Notes: a model not told the origin generated them from the letters alone. A stretch of DNA of 48,485 nucleotides from Primorskyibacter flagellatus (GCF_900176485.1 NZ_FWYD01000026.1:1-48485); one strand, 5' to 3'; shown: positions 1-9,258, counted from the first letter of the stretch. A program made the numbers and translations.

Positions 1-95
1 CTCATTCTGAGCGTTCACGAAGGCAAAAACGTCAGCAGAATGAGCCGAGCACCCCACCGCAAGCGAAACACCAATGGGGCCGAGACGGCGCATAC
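1..95. repeat. 95-bp terminal inverted repeat, left copy
   Basis: Bases 1-95 are the exact reverse complement of 48391-48485; the next base inward (96 against 48390) differs, so the match is exactly 95 bp. The outer 44 bp carry their own short palindrome: CTCATTCTG at 1-9 and CAGAATGAG at 36-44. No transposase is visible beside it. An exact, odd-length match at both ends of a contig is also what a de Bruijn assembler leaves when both ends run into the same longer repeat. Whether it is a real element terminus or a contig-edge overlap cannot be decided from the window. Confidence 0.95.
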
Positions 96-248
96 CTTGC
101 AGCCCCCAGCCATCAAGACCTGAACGCCCTTTGGGCGCACGCGACGCGTATCCCCGTCCTTCCGCATTCCTGCGTCATTTGTGCAGGGCGGGTGATCCCC
201 CTCCCGCCGCGCGGGTCTTGGCTGCATCCTCCTGCTCATTGGCGCGGG

Positions 249-284
249 CCTAGTCCCGGTTGCATGCGCAACCGGCAATCTAGG
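249..284. promoter_or_regulatory. interrupted palindrome in the ardC leader
   Basis: CCGGTTGC (256-263) and GCAACCGG (268-275) form perfect 8-bp arms around a 4-base loop. They are flanked by a second inverted pair, CCTAG (249-253) and CTAGG (280-284). The structure ends just before the ribosome binding site AGGAAAGG of the ArdC-like gene. It could be an operator or an RNA hairpin controlling translation; the sequence does not say which. Confidence 0.45.
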
Positions 285-297
285 AAAGGAAAAGCCA

Positions 298-1197
298 ATG
301 AAAAAGGACATTTACCAGGACGTAACCAACAAGATCATCGCTGATCTGGAGCAAGGCGAACTGACATGGCTCAAGCCGTGGAACAGCGGCAATATGGAAG
401 GGCGGATCATCAAGCCGCTACGGCATAACGGCATCGCCTACAGCGGGATCAATGTCCTGATGCTTTGGGCGGCATCCATTGAGCAAGGGTTTTTCTCTCC
501 CCACTGGATGACCTTCCGGCAGGCAAAAGAACTTGGCGCGCACGTGCGCAAGGGCGAATGCGGCAATCTGGTGGTTTATGCCAACACGATCACCAAAACC
601 GAGGAGCAGGACAACGGCGAGACGGAAGAGCGGCAAATCCCGTTTATGAAGGGATACACCGTGTTCAACGTCGAGCAGATTGAAGGCATGCCCGAGCACT
701 TCTATGCCAAGCCCGAACCGATCACTGATGATGTGCAACACAATGAGGAAGCCGAGGCATTCTTTGCCGCAACCGGTGCGGTTGTTCGTCATGGCGGTAA
801 TCGCGCCTATTACAGCGGCGGCAGCGACCATGTGCAAATCCCGGTCTTTGAGGCGTTCCGCTCTCCAGAAAGCTATTATGCCACGCTTGCCCATGAACTT
901 ACCCACTGGACAAAACACGAGACGCGCTTGACCCGCGATTTTGGCCGTAAAAAATGGGGCGATGAAGGCTATGCAAAAGAAGAACTGGTTGCCGAACTAG
1001 GCGCGGCTTTCCTTTGCGCCGATCTGGGTCTCACACCGGAGCCCGGCCTTGATCATGCCGCCTATATTCAAAGCTGGCTGAAAGTCCTGAAGGACGACAA
1101 GCGCGCAATTTTCAGTGCCGCAGCGCATGCGCAGCGCGCAGCAGATTACCTGCACGCGTTTCAATCCAACCAACAAAAGGACGGGGTTGCCGCGTAA
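298..1197 (+). CDS. ardC: ArdC-like antirestriction protein
   Basis: The 299-residue protein has the ArdC two-part layout. An N-terminal ssDNA-binding region (about 1-130, with the conserved start DIYQDVTNKII and the ELTWLKPW segment) is followed by a zincin metallopeptidase-like domain. HELTH at 199-203 supplies the HExxH motif, and the glutamates around 228-233 (EELVAE) offer the third zinc ligand. ArdC proteins of mobile plasmids protect incoming DNA from restriction. AGGAAAGG lies a few bases before the ATG. The gene heads a plus-strand run that continues into a small damaged gene and a toxin-antitoxin pair, and it faces the relaxase genes, which fits a mobilizable element. Family assignment is firm; antirestriction activity is inferred. 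Confidence 0.85.
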   Translation: MKKDIYQDVTNKIIADLEQGELTWLKPWNSGNMEGRIIKPLRHNGIAYSGINVLMLWAASIEQGFFSPHWMTFRQAKELGAHVRKGECGNLVVYANTITKTEEQDNGETEERQIPFMKGYTVFNVEQIEGMPEHFYAKPEPITDDVQHNEEAEAFFAATGAVVRHGGNRAYYSGGSDHVQIPVFEAFRSPESYYATLAHELTHWTKHETRLTRDFGRKKWGDEGYAKEELVAELGAAFLCADLGLTPEPGLDHAAYIQSWLKVLKDDKRAIFSAAAHAQRAADYLHAFQSNQQKDGVAA

Positions 1198-1502
1198 GCG
1201 GCGTCTCCTATCCCTTGGAGGGCAAAGACATGGAATTGCACAACATCATATGGCGCGGCATTGAGATTGAGATCACGTTCACGGCAGAAAAATTCAGAAT
1301 CTCCGATCATATTGAACTCAGGACAGTGGAACGGCAACCGCTGCCCGTGACCGAGACCGGCTATCGCTCACACTTTATACCGGCTGGCTCAGTTGACGCC
1401 TATGGCGGCGCACGCGCCTTTGTCACCGCATGGCTTGAGCATGAAGCAAAGCGCACCCGCTGGACGGTGCGCAGTTGTCCTTGTTTTCATGAGGGCAATA
1501 TT

Positions 1503-1562
1503 TTCGCGCCCGCTTGGAAGGCGGGCGCGAAGAACAGAGTATCCCGTCAGGGTGACGGGATA
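1503..1562 (+). terminator. two tandem hairpins before the toxin-antitoxin promoter
   Basis: TTCGCGCCCGC (1503-1513) pairs perfectly with GCGGGCGCGAA (1521-1531) around a 7-base loop. TATCCCGTCA (1540-1549) pairs perfectly with TGACGGGATA (1553-1562) around GGG. No T-run follows either hairpin. They lie exactly where the upstream gene should end and just before the toxin-antitoxin promoter, so they may insulate it from upstream transcription. Confidence 0.45.
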
Positions 1563-1581
1563 CATGCCAATTCAACTTGTC

Positions 1582-1609
1582 TTGACAAAATGTTATCATA
1601 TTTGATACT
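1582..1609 (+). promoter_or_regulatory. higBA promoter with overlapping operator
   Basis: A perfect -35 box TTGACA (1582-1587) is followed after 16 bases by GATACT (1604-1609), matching the -10 consensus at four of six positions, just before the toxin ATG at 1617. The inverted repeat TATCA-TATT-TGATA (1594-1607) covers the spacer and the -10 box, where an XRE-family antitoxin would be expected to repress its own operon. The leader is only a few bases long and no ribosome binding site is obvious. Confidence 0.6.
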
Positions 1610-1616
1610 ATGGTTG

Positions 1617-1946
1617 ATGAGTTGGAAGATCACGTTCTATAGCGAGAAGGTAGAAAAAGAGACGCTGACATTGCCAGCGGGCATCTTGGCTAACTTCCTA
1701 CGGATCACCGAGTTGATCGAGGAATTTGGCCCTGATCTGGGACGACCACACACCGCGCCGCTTGGCAAAGGTTTGTTCGAAATCCGCGCCAAGGGCAAGG
1801 AAGGCATATCGAGGTCAGTGTTCTGCACCGTGAAGGGACAGGAAATCGTGATCTTGCTGACAGCGATTAAGAAGTCCAACACCCTGCCAAAACGGCAAAT
1901 GGTGACGGCTAACAAGAGAATGAAGGAGGTTCAGGACAATGACTGA
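1617..1946 (+). CDS. higB: HigB-like / phage Gp49-like toxin of a type II TA system
   Basis: The 109-residue protein beginning MSWKITFYSEKV has the form of the Gp49/HigB branch of RelE-like mRNA interferases. A short N-terminal strand and helices precede a central block (FGPDLGRPHTAPLGKGLFEIR), a basic strand (SRSVFCTVKGQEIVIL) and a C-terminal lysine/arginine-rich helix. Toxins of this group cut mRNA at the ribosome. The start is the internal ATG at 1617, although the frame is open upstream, because the promoter at 1582-1609 lies directly before it. The gene overlaps the antitoxin by 8 bp (1939-1946), the toxin-first order typical of higBA. It probably stabilises the mobile module. Confidence 0.75.
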   Translation: MSWKITFYSEKVEKETLTLPAGILANFLRITELIEEFGPDLGRPHTAPLGKGLFEIRAKGKEGISRSVFCTVKGQEIVILLTAIKKSNTLPKRQMVTANKRMKEVQDND

Positions 1947-2241
1947 GCGACCAAGTTTAAAAGAGATGCGCGCCAAAGCGCTGAAAAACCCCGAGGTGAA
2001 GGCGGAGTATGACGCCTTGGCATCAGCCTTCGAGATGAAGCGGCAAATGATTGCGCTGCGCAAGGCGGCAGGGCTGACACAGGAAGAGATGGCGGAAAAA
2101 CTTGGCACCAAGCGCAGCAATATCTCGCGCCTTGAAAGCATGAGCGCGTCCAACTCTCCGTCAATTGCGACCATTGAGAACTATGCGCGCGTCTTGGGAT
2201 ATTCCCTGCGCGTTGGCTTTGAGCCAGCCGCCGCACGCTGA
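1939..2241 (+). CDS. higA: HigA-like XRE-family antitoxin
   Basis: This 100-residue protein carries a helix-turn-helix of the XRE/Cro type at about residues 36-90: MIALRKAAGLTQEEMAEKL is the recognition half, and SRLES follows. The N-terminal part (ALKNPEVKAEYDAL) is the usual antitoxin segment that contacts the toxin. It would neutralise the HigB-like toxin and repress the promoter at 1582-1609. It overlaps the toxin's 3' end and ends one base before the convergent relaxase gene, so the two transcription units meet without a visible terminator. Confidence 0.8.
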   Translation: MTERPSLKEMRAKALKNPEVKAEYDALASAFEMKRQMIALRKAAGLTQEEMAEKLGTKRSNISRLESMSASNSPSIATIENYARVLGYSLRVGFEPAAAR

Positions 2242-2242
2242 G

Positions 2243-3499
2243 CTACCTCTCGAACGAAGGTGCGTTGTGGGAAAGCTTTGTTGGGCCAGACCGCTCGTTC
2301 GTAAATCGCTCTCGATCTTGCACCAACTCTGCGCTCTGATCCTTGAGATTAGAGCGTTCGATTGACTGAAAGCATTTCAAAGAACGCCTAACTTCGAGAT
2401 CTCGAAACACCAAATCATCTTTAAGCTTCTGATCACGCAGATGGGCTTGCCACGCAAGTTCTTCGTTTTGCCGCCTAATTTGACGATGTTCACCGCGAAC
2501 ACGATCCCACAAACCCTGTAAGCCAGAACGAAACCGTGCCTGTCTTTGTTTCGATTCTACAGATCGCCGCTCTTCCAACTTGGCGATCAGTAGTTCTCGC
2601 TCACGGCGTTGCTTCTCGACAAGTTTTTTTAGCTTTTGTTCTTGATGGACTTTGACCGCGTGCTGCCTTGCTTCCAGTTCTTTTTCCCAGCGTGATGCAG
2701 CGTTCTGCATGGTATGGGCGATCTGATTTTTTGCTTGTTCAACAGATGGAAGGACTTTCGGGTCACCAAGTTTTTCCCCGACCTCTTTCGTCTTCAGTCC
2801 TGTCCATTTTGGGACGGCGTATACCTCGCCGTGAACATCGACGGCAACAAACCCGCGCCGATCACCACGCGCAAGCACATACCCTGTCTCTTCCAAGGCA
2901 TTTGCAAAAGCCTTTTTGGTGTCCGAGACCGACCATGCTTCTTGAAACGTCCGCTTGATCTCTCTCGCATCCTTGCCCTGACGCTTGGCCTGTTGCCATT
3001 CTGCGAGCGTGAAGTTTCTGGGATCACGGTTGCGCTTATCGCGATATCCTTCAGGCAAGCGCCAGCCATGTTCCAAAAACAGATCCTTTGAGACCTCATT
3101 CAATTTGGTCTTAAAGAACGGAAGATTGATGGCTATCATTTCTATCACATCGATACGTGACCAGACCACATGAGCATGGCGGCGTCCCTCCTTTTCATGA
3201 AAGACAATTGCCCGCGCCTGATCGCTCAGCCCCAAACGTTCTTCGATCCGCTCAATCGCTTTTACAAAATCTGCCACCCGGACCTGCTCAGTTTCAGGCG
3301 GGCTAAGACTGAGAGAAAAAAGATACTGCTGGCAGCGTGTGCCTTTTGAGATTGCGTCCGTTTCCTGAAACGCCCCGTACAGGTCGTCGGCTGTGAAGCC
3401 GCGCAGTTCATGAACATCGACATGATCATTATCGCGGTCATTCATTAAATGCGCGGCAAGCTTTAAGCCGCCGCTGCGCTGGGAGCCTTTCAGGATCAT
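2243..3499 (-). CDS. MOBP-type relaxase / mobilization nuclease
   Basis: The 418-residue protein starts with the relaxase N-terminal block (MILKGSQRSGGLKLAAHLM). It continues with the domain that cuts oriT, including GRRHAHVVWSRID at about 105-117, whose HAH supplies metal-binding histidines. Residues about 265-400 are highly charged and probably coiled coil (repeated KLKKLVEKQRRERELL-like stretches). Such proteins nick one strand and pilot it through a conjugation machine supplied in trans. It overlaps mobC by 4 bp (ATGA), so the two are translationally coupled. No type IV secretion genes are present, so the element would be mobilizable rather than self-transmissible. The C-terminus is shorter than in many relaxases but shows no clear break. 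Confidence 0.82.
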   Translation of the reverse strand: MILKGSQRSGGLKLAAHLMNDRDNDHVDVHELRGFTADDLYGAFQETDAISKGTRCQQYLFSLSLSPPETEQVRVADFVKAIERIEERLGLSDQARAIVFHEKEGRRHAHVVWSRIDVIEMIAINLPFFKTKLNEVSKDLFLEHGWRLPEGYRDKRNRDPRNFTLAEWQQAKRQGKDAREIKRTFQEAWSVSDTKKAFANALEETGYVLARGDRRGFVAVDVHGEVYAVPKWTGLKTKEVGEKLGDPKVLPSVEQAKNQIAHTMQNAASRWEKELEARQHAVKVHQEQKLKKLVEKQRRERELLIAKLEERRSVESKQRQARFRSGLQGLWDRVRGEHRQIRRQNEELAWQAHLRDQKLKDDLVFRDLEVRRSLKCFQSIERSNLKDQSAELVQDRERFTNERSGPTKLSHNAPSFER

Positions 3500-3915
3500 G
3501 GCTGATCCTTACAGTCGTATCCGAGCGCTTTCATCAGTTCTGCCCTGATCGCCAGTACAGCGGCGCAGGTTGCCATCAGTTCTGCCTCGACTTCAGGAGA
3601 AAGCGGCAGCGCGCCAACATTGGCCGCTTTGGCAAGCTGATTGAGATTGTTCGCCAGCCGCAAGTTGCCGAGTAGACCAAGCGCCCGTGCCAAAGCGGCA
3701 TGATCTTTGACGGGTGCCCCGCCTCGTGTTCTGCGCGGAGATAAATCACCATCAAGCAGTTTTGCTTTGATAAAAGGCCCAAGGGGCATTCCGGCGGCAG
3801 CTGTTTCCAGCTTTGCGCGCTCTTCCTTGCTCAAACGCAAAGAAAAAGGTGGCGGTGTCTTCTTGCGACCGGGCTTCGATGTTGTAACTGAGAATGTCTT
3901 CTTAAGATGGCTCAT
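3496..3915 (-). CDS. mobC: MobC-like relaxosome accessory protein
   Basis: A 139-residue basic protein. A lysine-rich N-terminus (residues 1-22) leads into a ribbon-helix-helix-like segment (PFSLRLSKEERAKLETAAAG, about 23-42). The MobC signature LLGNLRLANNLNQLAKAAN follows at about 80-98. MobC proteins bind oriT and help the relaxase open the nic region. It is the first gene of the minus-strand mob pair and overlaps the relaxase start by 4 bp. The origin of transfer is therefore expected upstream, at higher coordinates (3916 onward). Confidence 0.8.
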   Translation of the reverse strand: MSHLKKTFSVTTSKPGRKKTPPPFSLRLSKEERAKLETAAAGMPLGPFIKAKLLDGDLSPRRTRGGAPVKDHAALARALGLLGNLRLANNLNQLAKAANVGALPLSPEVEAELMATCAAVLAIRAELMKALGYDCKDQP

Positions 3916-4094
3916 AATTCCATCTCCAGAATCGGCAGTTCAGTGTGTTTGAGTTGCTCCTCCCAATTGGCTAAATCCTGAAAAATCGCGTTCGAGTTTT
4001 CTCCGGTCAAGCGCACCATTTTTCACGGTTTCTAGTGTCTTTCCCTTGGCGGGTTTCTGACCGTCCCCCAGATAGCCCCCAAGGCCGATTGCGT
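3916..4094. other. possible oriT region upstream of mobC
   Basis: No gene is seen here. In MOBP systems oriT lies next to the mobC/relaxase promoter. The hexamer ATCCTG, the core of the RP4/VirD2-type nic consensus, occurs at 3975-3980 on the plus strand. It also occurs on the minus strand in the next stretch, around 4228-4233 and 4311-4316. I did not find the inverted repeat that normally sits beside a nic site, so the location is only suggested. Confidence 0.25.
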
Positions 4095-4220
4095 CTAGCC
4101 GGCCTCGGCGAGGGTGATGGCGCGTCCCGGTTCACCTTTCTTGGCGCAGAAATGCATGCTGCGCGCAAAGGTGCGGGCCTCCTTGCGGTCCTGCGTGATG
4201 GGGGTGGGCTGGAATGCCAT
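4095..4220 (-). CDS. 41-residue hypothetical protein or gene remnant
   Basis: A short frame beginning MAFQPTPITQDRKEARTFAR and ending ITLAEAG before a TAG. The residue mix is protein-like, with charged, helix-forming stretches and one cysteine, unlike the noise frames around it. No ribosome binding site precedes the ATG. It may be a small host protein or the leftover C-terminal end of a gene broken when the mobile module was acquired; it lies at the junction between the mob genes and the host backbone. I do not recognise it. Confidence 0.3.
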   Translation of the reverse strand: MAFQPTPITQDRKEARTFARSMHFCAKKGEPGRAITLAEAG

Positions 4221-4360
4221 GCTACACTCAGGATACAATCGAGGCACTCACCGGGCACCCAACATGTAGATCTTGGGAAGAAATCAGGTTTCTCCTAGGC
4301 ACCATGTTCGCAGGATATTCGGCCCAATCCCGAGAAAGCTTTGCCCCGATTTACATCGGA

Positions 4361-4672
4361 TCAATGTGTCCAGGGACCGCGGCGGTCGGTTGCAAAGTTT
4401 TCGGCATATCCACGGGCGCGAATGTTGGGCTTGCGGGTCTTCGGCTCTATCACCACCGCATCAATGCCGTGATCGCTTGCGTATTCCTCGGCAGCCTCAC
4501 GGGTGTCAAAGCGCAGACGTACCTGGCTTTGCATGTCGCCTGAAGAGGTCCAGCCCATCAGCGGGTCGACAGAGCGGCGCTCGGACGGAGCGAAATCCAG
4601 AACCCAGGTCTTGGTCTTGGCGACCCCCGATTGCATAGCGTTGCGGGCGGGTTTGTAGATGCGCGCTTTCAT
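4361..4672 (-). CDS. NDUFS4-like complex I accessory subunit
   Basis: The 103-residue protein matches the bacterial counterpart of the mitochondrial 18-kDa (NDUFS4/AQDQ) subunit. It starts [16 protein letters not shown], and has the conserved [19 protein letters not shown] and [14 protein letters not shown] blocks, with a final positively charged segment. In alphaproteobacteria it is a small supernumerary subunit of NADH:ubiquinone oxidoreductase, encoded away from the nuo operon. Its 3' end faces the mobile module; its promoter side faces the region before uvrB. It is the first clear housekeeping gene, so the boundary of the accessory segment lies between 3916 and 4361. Confidence 0.85.
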   Translation of the reverse strand: MKARIYKPARNAMQSGVAKTKTWVLDFAPSERRSVDPLMGWTSSGDMQSQVRLRFDTREAAEEYASDHGIDAVVIEPKTRKPNIRARGYAENFATDRRGPWTH

Positions 4673-4720
4673 GGCCGAAATCTCCGTTTCTGTGAGGCCG
4701 TTATGCTAGATTTGCGCGTG

Positions 4721-4918
4721 CCCGGCAAGCCGGGTATTCAGGACAAACTGTTGCATAAGGCCGCAAGGCCGGATCAGAGATTAAAGCAGTGTTGGGGGAG
4801 TGAGAGGAAGACCTGCCCTGAACCTGCTGCTCCGGCGCTTGCTTCATAACAGGTAAGGACCGGGTTCGCCCTTGGGCAAGCCCAAAGCGACAGAGTTAAG
4901 ACTAAAGGACAGGCCCGC
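4721..4918 (+). ncRNA. possible structured RNA between the complex I gene and uvrB
   Basis: The 334 bp between 4672 and 5007 hold no gene but are rich in pairing. CCCGGC/GCCGGG lies at 4721-4734. GGCC-GCAA-GGCC, a hairpin with a GNRA-type loop, lies at 4759-4770. Segment 4812-4819 can pair with 4906-4913 (7 of 8). GCTTGC at 4837-4842 can pair with GCAAGC at 4876-4881, or 4862-4871 can fold on 4874-4883. A rod with an internal bubble, as in 6S RNA, is conceivable, but I do not recognise a known family by sequence. Confidence 0.22.
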
Positions 4919-4919
4919 G

Positions 4920-4944
4920 ACCTGTTACTGACAGGTTTTGTCAG
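4920..4944 (+). promoter_or_regulatory. mutually exclusive hairpins in the uvrB leader
   Basis: ACCTGT-TACTG-ACAGGT (4920-4936) forms a 6-bp hairpin followed by TTTG. CTGACA-GGTTT-TGTCAG (4928-4944) forms an alternative 6-bp hairpin using the same bases. Only one can exist at a time. The first resembles a weak terminator, for either an upstream RNA or an attenuator of uvrB. Confidence 0.35.
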
Positions 4945-5006
4945 GGGGTGGGGTTGAAAGGCGCGGCAAAGCCATCAAGTTTGTCACTTCTGAAAGGCCG
5001 TAGCAC

Positions 5007-7202
<2,196 letters not shown>

Positions 7203-7422
7203 GCGAGCCGCGATCTTGCCGCCCCTGAAACCACCGGGCTGAAAGACGCTTGCCCGCGCTTTGGCGGCTTTTTGCTCAAACGACCAAAAATATGGCGAAT
7301 AGGCCAATTTTCGAGATGCTCGGGATGTTATGTCTTCTTGTTGTCATCCTGCTCGGATAGGTTGATCTGGCATCGGTGCCCAATGCTGAATCGATGCGGC
7401 GCAATTGGAGGAGGAGCGTGCA

Positions 7423-7782
7423 ATGAACCCGTTAAGCCAAGGTTACCAATTTAGTGCAATGTGGTGGCGTTTTTGCGGGAATATCGCGGAAACCAATCTG
7501 CGCGTTTTGCAGACCATGTCCCAGACAGGGATCAAGCGGGCGAATATGGCGGCTGTCCCGATGCTGGCCTTCGGGGTCTATGCAGCAAGGTCAATCACGC
7601 CAGTACAGGATGCCGCAGCCCCGTCGCCCTCGGCCCTGAGCGTCGCGCGGCAGAATGCCCATAAGATGGGCGTTGAAGCGTCCCGGCCCGACGTGGCCAG
7701 CTTTGCACCGATGAGCAATTTTCAGGCGCAGAACAAGAACCCATCCTTCGTCGACAGCGACGCTTCCGCGCGCGCGGTCTGA
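7423..7782 (+). CDS. hypothetical protein
   Basis: A 119-residue protein starting MNPLSQGYQFSAMWWRF. The start was chosen at 7423 because GGAGGAGG sits 7 or so bases upstream; an in-frame upstream start would lie inside that site. The first half is predicted helical with paired tryptophans and alternating hydrophobic residues (NIAETNLRVLQTMSQTG), loosely like phasins and other amphipathic surface proteins. The second half is alanine/serine/asparagine-rich and probably disordered. No catalytic motif, signal peptide or membrane span stands out. It stands alone between uvrB and a convergent lyase gene. I do not recognise the family. Confidence 0.55.
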   Translation: MNPLSQGYQFSAMWWRFCGNIAETNLRVLQTMSQTGIKRANMAAVPMLAFGVYAARSITPVQDAAAPSPSALSVARQNAHKMGVEASRPDVASFAPMSNFQAQNKNPSFVDSDASARAV

Positions 7783-7988
7783 CGCCTCAAACCCTGCTTT
7801 GCGTCGCGGTCTGTTATCAAGGTCTGCGTCGCGGATGGCACGAGTGGGCGGGCAAGAACCGGCCATAAAAATACCGAAAGACGGGTCCTGAGGAGTGATC
7901 GTTTTGCCGTGCACAGGCATCGCTTGTTAGGCGGCGGTCTGGACCAGATGCCATGTCTTTCTGAAGAGGCGCGGGTACGGCATCGCCC

Positions 7989-9056
7989 TTAGCTCTCGGG
8001 ACCTTCGGTGACGAAGGCAAGCACTCGGCTGGATTCGTTCAGCCGCAGTGCTTGCCTGTGTGGTTCGGACAACAACAGCGCTGCCAGCCCCGCACCGCCG
8101 GAGGGCGTGGTTTCCAGATCATGCGCTGCAAGGCGCGGTAGCGTCCGTGCAACCGCATCGTCCGACAGGGTGACCGCCATATCTGCATCGCGGGCGAGCC
8201 CTTTTAACGCGATCAGTGATGGTTCCTTGCAGTCCAGCCGCCCCATGATGGAGACAGGTCCGGTGGTCGTGATGGCGCGCCCCTCTGTCAGGGACGCCGC
8301 AATGGCGGGGGCTGCGTCCGGTTCCACGATGATAATGCCGGGCGCATCGCCCCAAACTTTGCGCGTAAACGCGGCAACCGCAGCGGCCAGTCCACCGACG
8401 CCGGCTTGTACAAAGACGTGTGTGGGCGAATCCGCGATCTGATCCGCGACCTCTGCCATCAGCGCGAGATATCCTTGCATCAGCCGCCAGGGTCGGTCGG
8501 TATAGCCTTGCCAGCTGCTGTCGGACAGAAGTCGCCAGCCGTTAACCTCGGCGGCTTTTGCGGCAGCGGCCATGCTGGCCTCATACTCGGCACCTTCGCG
8601 GACCACCTTCGCGCCTTTTTCCGCCAGCCGGCGTGCGAAGCTTTCAGGCACGGTTTCGGCAACGTAGATCACGGCATTGGCCCCGAATATCTGCGCCCCT
8701 GCTGCAACCGACATTCCGTGATTGCCTGCACTGGCGGTCACATAGGTGATGCCGTGCAGCGCCTCTGCAAATGGGTCGGTCCCGGTTTGCACCGCGTCAT
8801 CGGCGATCACATAAGCCGCGCCAAGCGCCTTGAAACTGCCAAGACCCATTCGCCCGCGTTCGTCTTTCGCGCTAAGCTGCGCGATGCCTGTCGCGCGCGC
8901 CAGTTCCGGCAGACTGCGCAGCGGCGTGGGCGCATAGGCCGGGCAGCGCGCCAACAGGGCAAGCGGTTTTGACGCGTCGTCGGACGGATAGTCGATCCCT
9001 TGCGGCAAGGCGATGCCAGAGTCGAGCTTCCGGAAAAGATTTGGGCGCAGTTGCAC
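7989..9056 (-). CDS. diaminopropionate ammonia-lyase-like PLP enzyme
   Basis: A 355-residue fold-type II PLP enzyme. The cofactor lysine is in GLGSFKALGAAY (Lys76), the substrate/phosphate loop is SAGNHG at about 111-116, and the glycine-rich PLP-phosphate site is GVGGLAAAV near 219. The segment DSSWQGYTDRPWRLMQGY is characteristic of diaminopropionate ammonia-lyase (DpaL), which breaks 2,3-diaminopropionate, and often serine or threonine, to pyruvate-type products and ammonia. It is shorter than E. coli DpaL (about 400 residues), so a related threonine/serine dehydratase role is possible. The start is GTG at 9056 with AAAGG upstream. It is divergent from the nuclease gene. Confidence 0.75.
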   Translation of the reverse strand: MQLRPNLFRKLDSGIALPQGIDYPSDDASKPLALLARCPAYAPTPLRSLPELARATGIAQLSAKDERGRMGLGSFKALGAAYVIADDAVQTGTDPFAEALHGITYVTASAGNHGMSVAAGAQIFGANAVIYVAETVPESFARRLAEKGAKVVREGAEYEASMAAAAKAAEVNGWRLLSDSSWQGYTDRPWRLMQGYLALMAEVADQIADSPTHVFVQAGVGGLAAAVAAFTRKVWGDAPGIIIVEPDAAPAIAASLTEGRAITTTGPVSIMGRLDCKEPSLIALKGLARDADMAVTLSDDAVARTLPRLAAHDLETTPSGGAGLAALLLSEPHRQALRLNESSRVLAFVTEGPES

Positions 9057-9200
9057 AATTCAGCCTTTCTGAACAGCATTGTGTTAGTGAGCCCAGCAAT
9101 TCGGCATGTCGTCAATCCCCCAAGATTGGCTTTGAACCACGTCGCAGGACGCATTCAAGCCGCAAACCGTTTGTTCTCAAAACATGCCGCCGGGCAGCGG

Positions 9201-9258
9201 TTGCCGTAACGGCAATTAACTTTTTGTCGCAAGTGAGCCGAAACTGTCACAAACTGTC
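9201..9258. promoter_or_regulatory. palindrome and tandem repeat before the nuclease gene
   Basis: TTGCCG-TAA-CGGCAA (9201-9215) is a perfect 15-bp palindrome. AAACTGTC occurs twice at a 10-bp period (9241-9248, 9251-9258), 45 bp before the nuclease ATG. The repeats resemble PHO-box halves (CTGTCAC), but a PHO box has an 11-bp period. Both are candidate regulator sites in the 246-bp divergent intergenic region. Confidence 0.35.

Larger units (their letters stand above)
1230..1616 (+). pseudogene. small plasmid-type protein with damaged 3' end
   Basis: The ATG at 1230 has a good ribosome binding site (GGAGGG, 1217-1222) and begins MELHNIIWRGIEIEI. The first 75 or so residues read like a compact conserved protein ending in AFVTAWLEHEAKRTRW. 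I associate this type with ArdC-linked plasmid genes but cannot name a function. After that point the sequence becomes low-complexity, passes through two hairpins (1503-1531, 1540-1562) and reaches the toxin ATG without any stop codon, so the open frame runs on to 1946. I read this as a small gene that lost its own 3' end, placed by chance in frame with the toxin. A genuine 238-residue fusion is possible but less likely because the toxin has its own promoter. Confidence 0.45.

Noticed and set aside
4673-5006. LexA (SOS) box or a tRNA gene before uvrB
   Set aside because: No GTTC-N7-GTTC pair is present and no T-arm or acceptor-stem pattern could be built; only unidentified hairpins remain.
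9241-9258. A standard PHO box
   Set aside because: The repeat period is 10 bp rather than 11, so it is listed only as an unidentified tandem repeat.
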